From the NCBI GenBank assembly GCA_016234155.1, contig JACRGZ010000013.1, forward strand, positions 1 through 32,555: 32,555 bases of DNA, given 5' to 3'. The notes under the pieces are model-generated. The model saw only the letters and a list, made by a program, of their open reading frames with translations, was not told the origin of the DNA and made no database searches. Made by a program: the position numbers and the translations under genes. Source of the stretch: Nitrospirota bacterium (lineage in GTDB: Bacteria > Nitrospirota > 9FT-COMBO-42-15 > HDB-SIOI813). Shown here piece by piece: positions 1 to 7,956 of the stretch (its first letter is position 1; every line of letters starts with the position of its first letter).

Positions 1-2153
1 AATCTATCAATAAATCTAAAGGCCGGCGGTCCCTGATTCTCGAGGAGCATGCTTTTATTGGATATCCCAATATACCGCGGATGGGCCAGATTGGATACAA
101 AGAGGTCTAAGTCCCCGTCATTGTCATAGTCTCCCCACTCTGCGCCGATCGAATGTCCGTAGTAACCCTCTTCCTCATTCCCTTCTACGCCTGCCTCCAT
201 AGCAACATTTGTGAATGTGCCGTCCCCGTTATTCCGCCATAGGAAATTTGGGTCCAATCTATAATTCGCAACATATATATCGGGGTCTCCGTCATTATCA
301 TAGTCACCCCAGTTTACCCCCCTGCCGCACATCTTTTCCGGGGAGACTGTACCTACAAGAGCGCTTATGTCGGTAAATGAGCCGGCCATAAAGGCCGGCA
401 TGGACTCACCCTCCCCCGTACCCCCTCCCGTCAAGGGAGGGGGGGCATTTCTGAGGAGGCGGTCTTGTCGGCACCTTGCCCTCGCTACACTCTCAGACAA
501 TGGTCTTTCATAGTTGGCTATATATATGTCAATAAGGCCGTCATTGTCATAATCGCCCCATGCAGCAGCCTCGGTAGGAAGGGTGTCAGGGTCTGCCAGG
601 GCCGTTGGGGTAATATCAGTGAATGCCCCGTCCCCGTTATTCCTCCAAAATCTGTCAGTTGACCCCTTGCCTGATGCAAACGTATAAAAATCAATGTTGC
701 CGTCATTGTTGAAGTCCCCCCATAAACCTCCATTGGCGCCTGTAATACCGCCGATCCCTGCATCCTTCGTTACGTCAGTAAATGTCCCGTTGCCATTGTT
801 CTTAAAAAGTACCGTCCCATTAAACAGTATGTCTTCATATCCGTCATTATTATAGTCACCCCATGCGACCCTGCTTGCCCTTGCCTCTGATAATCCAGCC
901 TCTCTCGTTACGTCCGTAAATGATGTAACCCCCCTTTTTTTTGCAAAGAACTTGTTTGGCGGCTCTTCTACTAACAATCCCTCTAACCCTGTCGTCCTCC
1001 CTTTGATAAAGGGATATAAGGCCATGAGCCTCTCCTCTGCCTCCTTATTTTCTCCAGACTGATGGGCCTGCACATACGAATCAATTGCCCCGTATATCTC
1101 CCCATTTTCTTCGAGCAATAGTCCCTGGTGGTAGTACAGGTCCTTGTCATATTCAAGTAATTTAACTCCCCGTTTATATGCCTTCTCTGCATCTTTGTAT
1201 CTGCCAAGCTTGTAGTATGCCAAGCCAAGCGTGTCATAGTATGTCCCCTTTGCCTTTTTCAGGTCTTTGTGCCATTCAGTATCAGGGTAATGTTCAGGTT
1301 TATCAGCAGGGTCAGGATTGTTAATAAGGATTAATGCCTTTTTCAAATATGAGACTGCCATCTCTAAGGCGATATCCTTCTTTGTATACCAGTAGCCCAC
1401 AGAAAAATTTGCCCTCCTGTTATCAGGTTCATCCCTGATCCATTCTTCTCCGAATTGAAATAACCTCTCCTTATCTTTAAGTTCCTCTGCGGCTATGCTC
1501 ATCCGGATTGAGCGAACCATGTGGCGCTCTTTGCCTGAAGGAAATAGCCTCAAAAAGTCATCTATCATCTTCAGGCGCTTCTCTGCATCCTTCTCCGGCA
1601 GGATATTTTCTGAGAGATAATTAGAAAGGGTTGACCTGATCTCCTCATCAGGATCCAAGCCCATTATTTCTTCTGCTATTTTATCCGTCCTTTCATTTTT
1701 ATGAAGGAAGCTAAACCCTCTAAAGGCGGCCATAAGCCTCTCCGGGCCTTTATCTCCAGAGTTCATAAAGACCTCTATATCTATTTCCACTTCCTCCTTT
1801 GCCTTTTCCGAGTAACCGGACTCTTCTAATCTTACGGCCCAAAGGCCGACATAGGCCCCAAATGCATCCCTGTCATACCTTAATGCCTCTTTGTATGCAT
1901 GCCTGGCGCCTTCATAATTTTCTATTGTAAAATAGACATCCCCGAGGGCAACCCATGCCTCTGCATTCTTCTGATTATATCTAAGGGACTTTATCAGGGC
2001 GGCCTCTGCCCTGTCATATTTGCGCTTGTCAGCAAATGCCACCCCATTTTTAAGGTGTGTATCTGACTTGTAAGACTCTATAAGGGAGACACATCCCGTG
2101 GATATTAGAGAGGCATAGATGATAAGGGGGATCAGGGAAAGTTTTTTGACCAT
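1..2153 (-). CDS. TPR and FG-GAP/VCBS repeat lipoprotein (3' partial)
   Basis: The frame is open from the ATG at 2153 to the left edge of the window (717 codons), so the C-terminus is missing. The N-terminus is a lipoprotein signal with lipobox STGC at residues 18-21. Residues about 30-390 form TPR-like helical pairs (for example WVALGDVYFTIENYEGARHA). From about residue 410 there are FG-GAP/VCBS blade repeats with the motif WGDYDNDG.D.D repeated about five times, alternating with NNGDGTFTDV. The protein is therefore probably an outer-membrane-anchored or exported beta-propeller protein; members of this family often end in an ASPIC/UnbV domain, which would lie outside the window. Its start overlaps the end of the upstream kinase-like gene by 22 bases, which suggests an operon and coupled translation. 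A G/C-rich palindrome (405-446) and a GCCGGC palindrome (381-399) are inserted in frame between two blades, giving a Pro/Gly-rich segment. Ligand and exact role are unknown. Confidence 0.85.
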   Translation of the reverse strand, partial: MVKKLSLIPLIIYASLISTGCVSLIESYKSDTHLKNGVAFADKRKYDRAEAALIKSLRYNQKNAEAWVALGDVYFTIENYEGARHAYKEALRYDRDAFGAYVGLWAVRLEESGYSEKAKEEVEIDIEVFMNSGDKGPERLMAAFRGFSFLHKNERTDKIAEEIMGLDPDEEIRSTLSNYLSENILPEKDAEKRLKMIDDFLRLFPSGKERHMVRSIRMSIAAEELKDKERLFQFGEEWIRDEPDNRRANFSVGYWYTKKDIALEMAVSYLKKALILINNPDPADKPEHYPDTEWHKDLKKAKGTYYDTLGLAYYKLGRYKDAEKAYKRGVKLLEYDKDLYYHQGLLLEENGEIYGAIDSYVQAHQSGENKEAEERLMALYPFIKGRTTGLEGLLVEEPPNKFFAKKRGVTSFTDVTREAGLSEARASRVAWGDYNNDGYEDILFNGTVLFKNNGNGTFTDVTKDAGIGGITGANGGLWGDFNNDGNIDFYTFASGKGSTDRFWRNNGDGAFTDITPTALADPDTLPTEAAAWGDYDNDGLIDIYIANYERPLSESVARARCRQDRLLRNAPPPLTGGGTGEGESMPAFMAGSFTDISALVGTVSPEKMCGRGVNWGDYDNDGDPDIYVANYRLDPNFLWRNNGDGTFTNVAMEAGVEGNEEEGYYGHSIGAEWGDYDNDGDLDLFVSNLAHPRYIGISNKSMLLENQGPPAFRFIDR

Positions 2154-3631
2154 TCCTTTGAGTGATAACAGGTAAGTCTCCACCGGTCATATAGTTTTAC
2201 GGCGTCCTGTTCGGCGATTTTAGGGTTAAATGTCTTTGCAGCAGGAGTGAGCCTTTCCACAGATGATACCCCCTGCCAGACCCTCCGGCTGAGACCGGCC
2301 AGGAAGGCGACACCGAGGGCAATGGAGTCCCCTTCCCTTGCCTTGTTCAAGGGTCTGCGCAGAATATCTGCCTGAAACTCTAAAAGATAGGGTATGTCCG
2401 CCACCTTACCGTTTGCAATAATCCTTTTTAGGGGTATACGCCCGTCTGCCAGTACTACGTTGATGGTATCTTTTACCAGGAATGCGATAGATTCTACAGC
2501 AGCTCGTACCATATCCTCCCTTGCCGTAGAAGATTTAAGCCCGTATATACAGGTTGTATTGTTAGTATCCCGGTAAGGGGAGCCGGCCCCTGTGATGGAC
2601 GGGAACATGAATAAACGGCCTGCAGATGCCCTGCATAACTTATCAATATCATCATTCTGTTTGATAATACCGAGGTTGGTTTGCATCCACTCTAATATTG
2701 AGCCGGCCGAGTTTATGACACCTTCAAGCATGTATGTAGTATTATCGCCATTTGACCAGGCGATAGTCGTCAGAAGTCCGGGCAATAAAAATATCTTCTT
2801 CCCTGTATTGGTGAGGATAAAACCGGTACTATTATAATTTATATGGACATCCCCTTCCTGAAACAGGCCGTGTCCGATAAGTGAGGCCTGATGTTCTGCT
2901 GTAGATGCATGAATTGGTATGGTCTGTCCTTCTATTAATGCATCTCCATAGTGGACTGATGTAGGGAGGATAGACGGGAGGATCTCAGGAGGTATATTGA
3001 ATAGTTCAAGCAGTTCTTTATCCCATGATTTTGTAAAAATATTACACAGGAGTGTCTGTGCGGCGCTTGCGTGGTCTATTGTAAATGCCGCCCCTTTTGT
3101 AAGGTGCCACATCAGGTATGTATTTACCGGGCCGCACAGCAGTCGCCCTTTTTCCAGCAGCTTTTGTGCTGACTTTGTATTCTCTAATACCCACTTTATC
3201 TTTGATGCGGAATAGTAAGGGGATAAGATAAGTCCTGTCCGTTCACGGACTGTCTCACGATAATCCACCTTCTCTTTGCATATCTCTGTTCCACGGGGAT
3301 CGGTATAGCTTATGGAATTATAGATTGGTTTGCCTGTATCTTTATCCCAGAGTATTATTGTAGAGCGTTGTCCTGCAAATCCTGCAGCGGCTATCTGACT
3401 CTTTTTATTCCCTATCTTTTTAAATAATACCTTTATTGCGTTCTGCTGGCTTTTCAGTATATCGGCGGGTCTGTATTCAATCCAGCCTGATTTAAGCCAG
3501 CCTGATTTAAGATAGATGGGCCGCAGGGGGTGTTCCCCCTGGGCGATAATTTTACCTTTATTATCAATGAGAGTTGCCTTTGAATTTAAAGAGCCTTGCT
3601 CAAGTGCAAGGATATATTGGCCCATGGGCAT
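2132..3631 (-). CDS. FGGY-family carbohydrate kinase, divergent glycerol kinase-like
   Basis: A 499-residue protein that aligns along its full length with glycerol kinase (ATP plus glycerol to glycerol 3-phosphate), with matching landmarks such as DTGKPIYNSI, GLLTTIAWSNGD and the C-terminal FQADILRRP. Several positions normally invariant in GlpK differ. The first-loop DQGTTSS is EQGSLNS (E11). The R-E pair of NQRETT is R89-S90. The substrate tryptophan is Y109. The catalytic GDQQ is AEHQ, giving E246 in place of the general-base aspartate. The DGG of the second ATPase motif is NGK. The substrate may therefore differ from glycerol, or activity may be low or lost, although the frame is intact. 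A 15-bp tandem duplication at 3482-3511 repeats five residues (SGWLKSGW). Start: ATG at 3631, with a second ATG two codons in; AGGGA precedes it. It is upstream of, and overlaps, the VCBS lipoprotein gene. Confidence 0.85.
   Translation of the reverse strand: MPMGQYILALEQGSLNSKATLIDNKGKIIAQGEHPLRPIYLKSGWLKSGWIEYRPADILKSQQNAIKVLFKKIGNKKSQIAAAGFAGQRSTIILWDKDTGKPIYNSISYTDPRGTEICKEKVDYRETVRERTGLILSPYYSASKIKWVLENTKSAQKLLEKGRLLCGPVNTYLMWHLTKGAAFTIDHASAAQTLLCNIFTKSWDKELLELFNIPPEILPSILPTSVHYGDALIEGQTIPIHASTAEHQASLIGHGLFQEGDVHINYNSTGFILTNTGKKIFLLPGLLTTIAWSNGDNTTYMLEGVINSAGSILEWMQTNLGIIKQNDDIDKLCRASAGRLFMFPSITGAGSPYRDTNNTTCIYGLKSSTAREDMVRAAVESIAFLVKDTINVVLADGRIPLKRIIANGKVADIPYLLEFQADILRRPLNKAREGDSIALGVAFLAGLSRRVWQGVSSVERLTPAAKTFNPKIAEQDAVKLYDRWRLTCYHSKEWSKNFP
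3482..3511. repeat. 15-bp perfect tandem duplication inside the kinase-like gene
   Basis: Two head-to-tail copies of CCAGCCTGATTTAAG (3482-3496 and 3497-3511). It adds five codons in frame at the place where GlpK has a single PGW.E motif, so it looks like a recent slippage or recombination event. Confidence 0.9.
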
Positions 3632-3763
3632 TTGTCCCTATTTAACTGTGAAATTCGGCTTATAATAACAATCTGGGTTTGCAAAGTCAACGATAGACTT
3701 TTCCGTATTTGTGAACTGAGGCACTTAGCTAATTTTTCAACCTCCATCTGACGATATAACTAT

Positions 3764-3789
3764 AGCCTGCCCTGAACTTGTTTCAGGGT
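3764..3789. repeat. 26-bp palindromic repeat, copy 1
   Basis: A palindrome with CCCTGAA and TTCAGGG arms. All 26 bases recur in inverted orientation at 22606-22631 inside pilQ. It contains the TTG that would give the longest form of the following GGDEF-EAL gene, which argues against that start. Confidence 0.85.
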
Positions 3790-3825
3790 CATCGTACAAA
3801 AACCCCGGTGGCTGGCCTGAAGAGC

Positions 3826-5538
3826 ATGAAAAAATCAATTACAAAACGGCGAAAAAGGATGGAGTCAGAAGAGCTCTACCGCTCGGTAATCGAGCAGGCA
3901 TCAGAGGGGATACTGCTCGTTTCAATTAACAATAAAAAGATCATAGAGGGGAATGCGGCCTTTAACAATCTGCTCGGCTACAGCAGCGGGGAAGTTGTTA
4001 ATATGAGCCTCTACGACATAATTGCAGAGGGGCGTGAGACTATAGACCTTGAGGTTGATCGTATCCTTCGGGAAAAAAGAGATATAAGGCTGTACCACAG
4101 GGACGGGTCTTACGTCTATGCAGAATTATCGGCTAACAGTATTACTTATAATGACCAGGATACGATGTGCCTTGTTGTGCATGATATAACTGAAAGGAAA
4201 CGTTTTGAAGAACAACTGATGTTTCAGGCAAATCACGACTCACTGACCGGGCTTGCCAACAAGGGCCTCCTCGAGGACCGCCTTAGTCAGGCTACAGCCT
4301 ACCAGAAGCGGAAAAATAACATACTTGCGATAATGCTCCTTGACCTCGACCGCTTTAAGGTCATTAACGATACCCTTGGCCACCCTGCCGGGGACATCCT
4401 TTTACAGGCTGTTGCTGAACGGTTGAAGGTATCTGTGAGGAGCTATGATACCGTGGCACGCCTCGGAGGAGATGAGTTTGTCATCGTTGTTACAGATGTC
4501 TTAAACACCAATGATGTCATTACTATTGCAAAGAATATCCTGAATCTCTTTACCACACCATTTACGCTAAACGGACAGGAGTTATTTGTTACAGCAAGTA
4601 TCGGGATATCTGTCTATCCATTTGACGGTGATAGCGTTGAACACCTCTTGATGAAGGCAGATACGGCAATGTATCATTGTAAGGGGCAGGGCGGGAACAA
4701 CTATCAGTTTTTTGCTGAAGATATGAACATAAAGGTGAGAGACAGGCTTACGCTGGAAACAAGCCTGCGAAAGGCCATTGATCAGGAAGAACTGATCCTC
4801 TATTATCAGCCTAAGGTGGATCTGACAACAGGGCGTATCTGCGGGATGGAGGCCTTAATAAGGTGGCGGCGTGCAGACGGCAAATTGGTCTTACCCGCGG
4901 AATTTATACCATTGGCTGAAGAGACGGGATTAATAATCCCCATAGGTGAATGGGTGCTGCGTAATGCCTGCAGGGACACCAGACGGTTGCTGGATAAGGG
5001 ATACTCCGGACTACGTGTTTCGGTAAATCTCTCCGGCCGTCAATTTGCGCAGCAAAACCTGGTTGAGATGCTGAAGGATGCCCTGACGGAGAGCGGCCTC
5101 GATCCGGGACACCTTGAATTAGAGCTGACTGAGAGCGTCCTGATGAAGGATGAAGAAGGGATTATCAAAAAGCTTTGTGCAATGAAAGAAACAGGGGTAA
5201 TGCTGTCTATTGACGATTTTGGCACGGGTTATTCATCCCTGAGTTATCTGAAAAGATTCCCGATAGACGAGATCAAGATTGACAGGTCATTTGTTCAGGA
5301 CATCACAAACAATCCTGATGGCGCTGCAATCGTTAATGCAATCCTGGCAATGGCGCATACACTCAAATTGCGGGTTGTCGCCGAAGGGGTCGAGACTATG
5401 GAGCAGGCGATGTTCTTAGTCGAGCACCGGTGCGAAGAGATGCAGGGGTACTACTTTAGCCCGCCGTTGCCGCTTGAGGCATTTGAAGAGATGCTCCGTT
5501 CCGGGAAGCAACTGACCGTAGCATCTCAGCACATCTGA
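3826..5538 (+). CDS. PAS-GGDEF-EAL cyclic-di-GMP turnover protein
   Basis: A protein of about 570 residues without membrane segments, so a cytoplasmic signalling enzyme. Order: PAS sensor (about residues 15-130, ending in HDITERKRFEEQL), diguanylate cyclase domain (about 135-300) and EAL phosphodiesterase (about 310-560). The cyclase signature GGDEF is intact at 214-218 and an inhibitory RxxD site (RSYD) sits five residues before it. The EAL domain has MEALIRW, LTESVLM, DDFGTGYSSLSYL and EGVET, so both halves look competent; which activity dominates cannot be read from sequence. The frame extends back to a TTG at 3778, but that codon lies inside a dispersed repeat, so the ATG at 3826 is preferred (another ATG at 3859). 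Cyclic-di-GMP could connect to the pil operon in this window, but nothing links them directly. Confidence 0.9.
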   Translation: MKKSITKRRKRMESEELYRSVIEQASEGILLVSINNKKIIEGNAAFNNLLGYSSGEVVNMSLYDIIAEGRETIDLEVDRILREKRDIRLYHRDGSYVYAELSANSITYNDQDTMCLVVHDITERKRFEEQLMFQANHDSLTGLANKGLLEDRLSQATAYQKRKNNILAIMLLDLDRFKVINDTLGHPAGDILLQAVAERLKVSVRSYDTVARLGGDEFVIVVTDVLNTNDVITIAKNILNLFTTPFTLNGQELFVTASIGISVYPFDGDSVEHLLMKADTAMYHCKGQGGNNYQFFAEDMNIKVRDRLTLETSLRKAIDQEELILYYQPKVDLTTGRICGMEALIRWRRADGKLVLPAEFIPLAEETGLIIPIGEWVLRNACRDTRRLLDKGYSGLRVSVNLSGRQFAQQNLVEMLKDALTESGLDPGHLELELTESVLMKDEEGIIKKLCAMKETGVMLSIDDFGTGYSSLSYLKRFPIDEIKIDRSFVQDITNNPDGAAIVNAILAMAHTLKLRVVAEGVETMEQAMFLVEHRCEEMQGYYFSPPLPLEAFEEMLRSGKQLTVASQHI

Positions 5539-5658
5539 CCTTTTACTCATTGGACAGACCTGAACAAATCCAAAATCCTAAATTTATTCTACCTACACTT
5601 GAATCCTCGACCCCTCGACCCCTTGAACCCTAATTTTCATTAAGGCTAAAGCCTGCGG
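5539..5658. repeat. Convergent gap filled with partial repeats
   Basis: The gap between the convergent GGDEF-EAL and lptG genes holds half of the GGACAGACCT palindrome (5552-5561), an AAATCC-type tract (5567-5586) and one arm of the GGGGTCAAGG repeat (5596-5637), the latter almost identical to the right arm at 12324-12365. No hairpin followed by a T-run is seen. Confidence 0.7.
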
Positions 5659-6750
5659 CTACAGTCTTGCAGCGCTGTAAAACATATACCCTCCGATACC
5701 CATAAATATTATATTTGCCAGCCAGGCCGAAAGTATGGCCGGCAGATAGCCTGAATAACCTATATGTAGTGAGAAGGAGAAGGAAACCCAGTATAAGACA
5801 CTTATGGCGATGCATAATCCAACTCCGCCGGCAATCCCGCCGTACCTTTTTATATGGAAGGCTATGGACATCCCCAGGACAGACATTATAAACCCTGCAA
5901 AAGGGAAGGATGTCTTTGCGTACAGGTCTACTGCAAGCCTTTTAATCTCGTAGCCCTCTTTTTTTATCTTCTCGATATAATTTTTTAACGTTGCAAACCT
6001 TGTCTCGGATGCCTGGATTGTAACATGCCTGAAGTCCTGCGTTTTAAAGGGAAATGCTACAGGAAGTCTGTCAAAGTTATAGATCTTTAATCCCCCTGCC
6101 TTTTCTCCCTCCCCCCAAGTCCTCCTTATACCTCCCAGTAAAAACCACTCCCCGTTCTCTGATACAGCCCCTTTTGCTGAGATACTCTCCCTGATCTGAA
6201 AATCAGGTGTCAGATAGTATACATTGACCCGCCCCATTACCTTTTTGTCAGGGTCTATAAACCTGACATTGTAAATAGTATAGTTGTCAGCCTTAAGCCA
6301 GAGGCTGTCTTCTTTAAAGAACATCTCCCTCGGTCTTGCCTCAGCCATTCTCTTTATATCTTCAGCCTTCCTGTTTGTTATCGGCATGAGGGAATCATTG
6401 AGGAAAAATGCTGCAACTGATATGACAACTGTTATTGCAAGGACAGGGAAGGTGATGTTCCGGACACTTAATCCCCCTGAACGCATTGCTGTCACCTCAT
6501 TGTATTTTGCAAAGAGCCCTAAATTGAGAAACGATGCAAAGAGGATGGAGAGCGGGATTATGTAGTAGACAGCCTGCGGTAACCGTAAAAGGAAATAGCC
6601 ATATATGGTGTGAAGATCAGTATGGGCCTTCGTAAAATCACTCAGATTTTCAAAAACATCTACTACCATGTAAAGGATTGTCAGACCTGCTGCAATAAGG
6701 AGCAGTATTTTAATAAATTCTATGGTTACGTATCTTGAAATAATTTTCAT
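5659..6750 (-). CDS. lptG: LptG, permease of the LPS export ABC transporter
   Basis: A 363-residue YjgP/YjgQ family permease. It has an N-terminal hydrophobic helix (about 10-32), further helices around 60-80 and 95-118, a soluble beta-jellyroll-like periplasmic section (about 125-265) and three C-terminal helices. Family marks are ITAMRSGG-type coupling-loop residues (EVTAMRSGGLS) and YAKTSFPFAGFIMSVLG before the last helices. With LptF it forms the inner-membrane channel that LptB drives to lift LPS onto the LptC-LptA bridge; lptC, lptA and lptB are encoded elsewhere in this window. It follows lptF by 13 bases on the same strand, and AGGA lies seven bases before the ATG. Length is normal for the family. 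Assignment as LptG rather than LptF rests on order and the short N-terminal MKIISRYV form. Confidence 0.9.
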   Translation of the reverse strand: MKIISRYVTIEFIKILLLIAAGLTILYMVVDVFENLSDFTKAHTDLHTIYGYFLLRLPQAVYYIIPLSILFASFLNLGLFAKYNEVTAMRSGGLSVRNITFPVLAITVVISVAAFFLNDSLMPITNRKAEDIKRMAEARPREMFFKEDSLWLKADNYTIYNVRFIDPDKKVMGRVNVYYLTPDFQIRESISAKGAVSENGEWFLLGGIRRTWGEGEKAGGLKIYNFDRLPVAFPFKTQDFRHVTIQASETRFATLKNYIEKIKKEGYEIKRLAVDLYAKTSFPFAGFIMSVLGMSIAFHIKRYGGIAGGVGLCIAISVLYWVSFSFSLHIGYSGYLPAILSAWLANIIFMGIGGYMFYSAARL

Positions 6751-6763
6751 CTGTAAATCCTGT

Positions 6764-7861
6764 TCATTTTCTTGCCACCACCGCTATAGAGAAACCGGCG
6801 AGCATGAGGGATACGGCGACAGTAGCCCACGCTGCCCAGAAAGGGTGTATAAAGCCTTCGACGGCTAATATCTCAAACCCGCTGTCTATAACATAATAAC
6901 AGAATACAATAGCGATACTTACTATAAAACCGGCGAACCTGCTTGAAAACTTAGACAAGATACCAACAGGCGCTCCAAGGATCCCGAGGACTAAAGCTGC
7001 TGCCGGGAGTGAGAATTTCTTATGGAACTCTATCATCGCCCTCCTGTATTCCCTGTATTTCCCCTGATCTAAATCCTCTTTCATCTTTTTCCTTAATTCA
7101 CCAAGTCCAATCCCCCATACATCTTTAAACAAACGCACCCTTTCTATTGAATTAGCCGCATCTAATCTGATGTAATATGTGGAAAATGAGGCCATCTGGT
7201 ATCTTTCTCTGTCTTCTAACTCAAAATATATACGGCCGTTTTCAAGTTTCAGGAAGATGTTCGCCGTGGATGGGTCATTAAGGAATTTGCCTCGCCGGGC
7301 TGTTATAATCTTTGAATCCTTCGATGATCTGTCAGAGATGAGAACGTCATTTAATGTGTCAGCTTCCTCTACTTTTTTTACATACACTAACAGATTAAAG
7401 AGGTTGTTAAATACCCCTTCCTGAAGGCCAAGATTCCTCTCACTTTTAAGGGCCTCATAGGATTGTAATCTTATATACCGGTTTCCCATAGGTTGAAGGA
7501 CAGTGGATGAGAGCAAGGCAAGTAAAAAGGCTATCAGCGAGAATATAAGCACAGGGGGGAGCATACGGTAAAGACTGATGCCTGCTGACCTCATGGCTGT
7601 TATCTCATGGTCAGTAGAGAGCCTGCTGAAGGTCAATATGGATGAGATTAGGACAGAGAGTGGTATTGCCAGCACTAAGAAAAGGGGTATAATGAATGGT
7701 GCAAATTTGACAAGGCCGAAGAAACTTATCCCAGTATCAGCGGAGAGCCGCGAGAATTTCATCATCTGCTGCATCAGAAAGGCTGACAGCAGGACTGCGA
7801 TGCTGAGCATAAAGGCGATGGTAAGTTCACGGAGGATGTATCTGTCGAGTATCTTAGTCAT
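6764..7861 (-). CDS. lptF: LptF, permease of the LPS export ABC transporter
   Basis: A 365-residue YjgP/YjgQ family permease, paralogue of the downstream gene. It starts MTKILDRYILRE, a typical LptF N-terminus, followed by a membrane helix. It has the coupling segment HEITAMRSAGISLYRM, a periplasmic domain (about 130-265), then KKFSLPAAALVLGILGAPVG and three closing helices. It partners LptG in the LPS exporter. It is the first gene of a two-gene minus-strand operon. There is no Shine-Dalgarno before the ATG, but a good sigma-70-type promoter ends eight bases upstream, so the message may be leaderless. Confidence 0.92.
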   Translation of the reverse strand: MTKILDRYILRELTIAFMLSIAVLLSAFLMQQMMKFSRLSADTGISFFGLVKFAPFIIPLFLVLAIPLSVLISSILTFSRLSTDHEITAMRSAGISLYRMLPPVLIFSLIAFLLALLSSTVLQPMGNRYIRLQSYEALKSERNLGLQEGVFNNLFNLLVYVKKVEEADTLNDVLISDRSSKDSKIITARRGKFLNDPSTANIFLKLENGRIYFELEDRERYQMASFSTYYIRLDAANSIERVRLFKDVWGIGLGELRKKMKEDLDQGKYREYRRAMIEFHKKFSLPAAALVLGILGAPVGILSKFSSRFAGFIVSIAIVFCYYVIDSGFEILAVEGFIHPFWAAWATVAVSLMLAGFSIAVVARK

Positions 7862-7869
7862 AAGTTTCT

Positions 7870-7898
7870 ACTATAGTTATTTTATCGTTGCTTGTAAA
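7870..7898 (-). promoter_or_regulatory. Predicted sigma-70 promoter of lptFG
   Basis: On the minus strand TTTACA (7893-7898), a 17-base spacer and TATAGT (7870-7875), each one mismatch from consensus. The start site would fall at or within a few bases of the lptF ATG (7861). Confidence 0.6.
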
Positions 7899-7916
7899 TA
7901 GTGCTGCACCACTTTA

Positions 7917-7953
7917 CCCTCCCCCTTGATGGGGGAGGGTTAGGGTGGGGGTG
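7917..7953 (+). repeat. G/C-rich palindromic repeat before the fdhE homologue
   Basis: CCCTCCCCC, a TTGAT loop and GGGGGAGGG, followed by the tail AGGGTGGGGGTG. The same layout occurs at 405-446 (minus) and 22635-22674. Its right end supplies the GTG codons that extend the FdhE frame and a G-rich stretch that may act as ribosome binding site for the ATG at 7957. Confidence 0.85.
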
Positions 7954-7956
7954 AAA

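Noticed and set aside
1..2153. Possible frameshift in the TPR-VCBS gene
   Set aside because: Translating the minus strand from 2153 gives one uninterrupted frame to the window edge; the short frames on this stretch (for example 983-1237) are out of phase.
3632..3825. Promoters in the divergent gap between the kinase-like and GGDEF-EAL genes
   Set aside because: AT-rich stretches such as CGATATAACTATAG are present, but no pair of boxes with acceptable spacing stood out on either strand.
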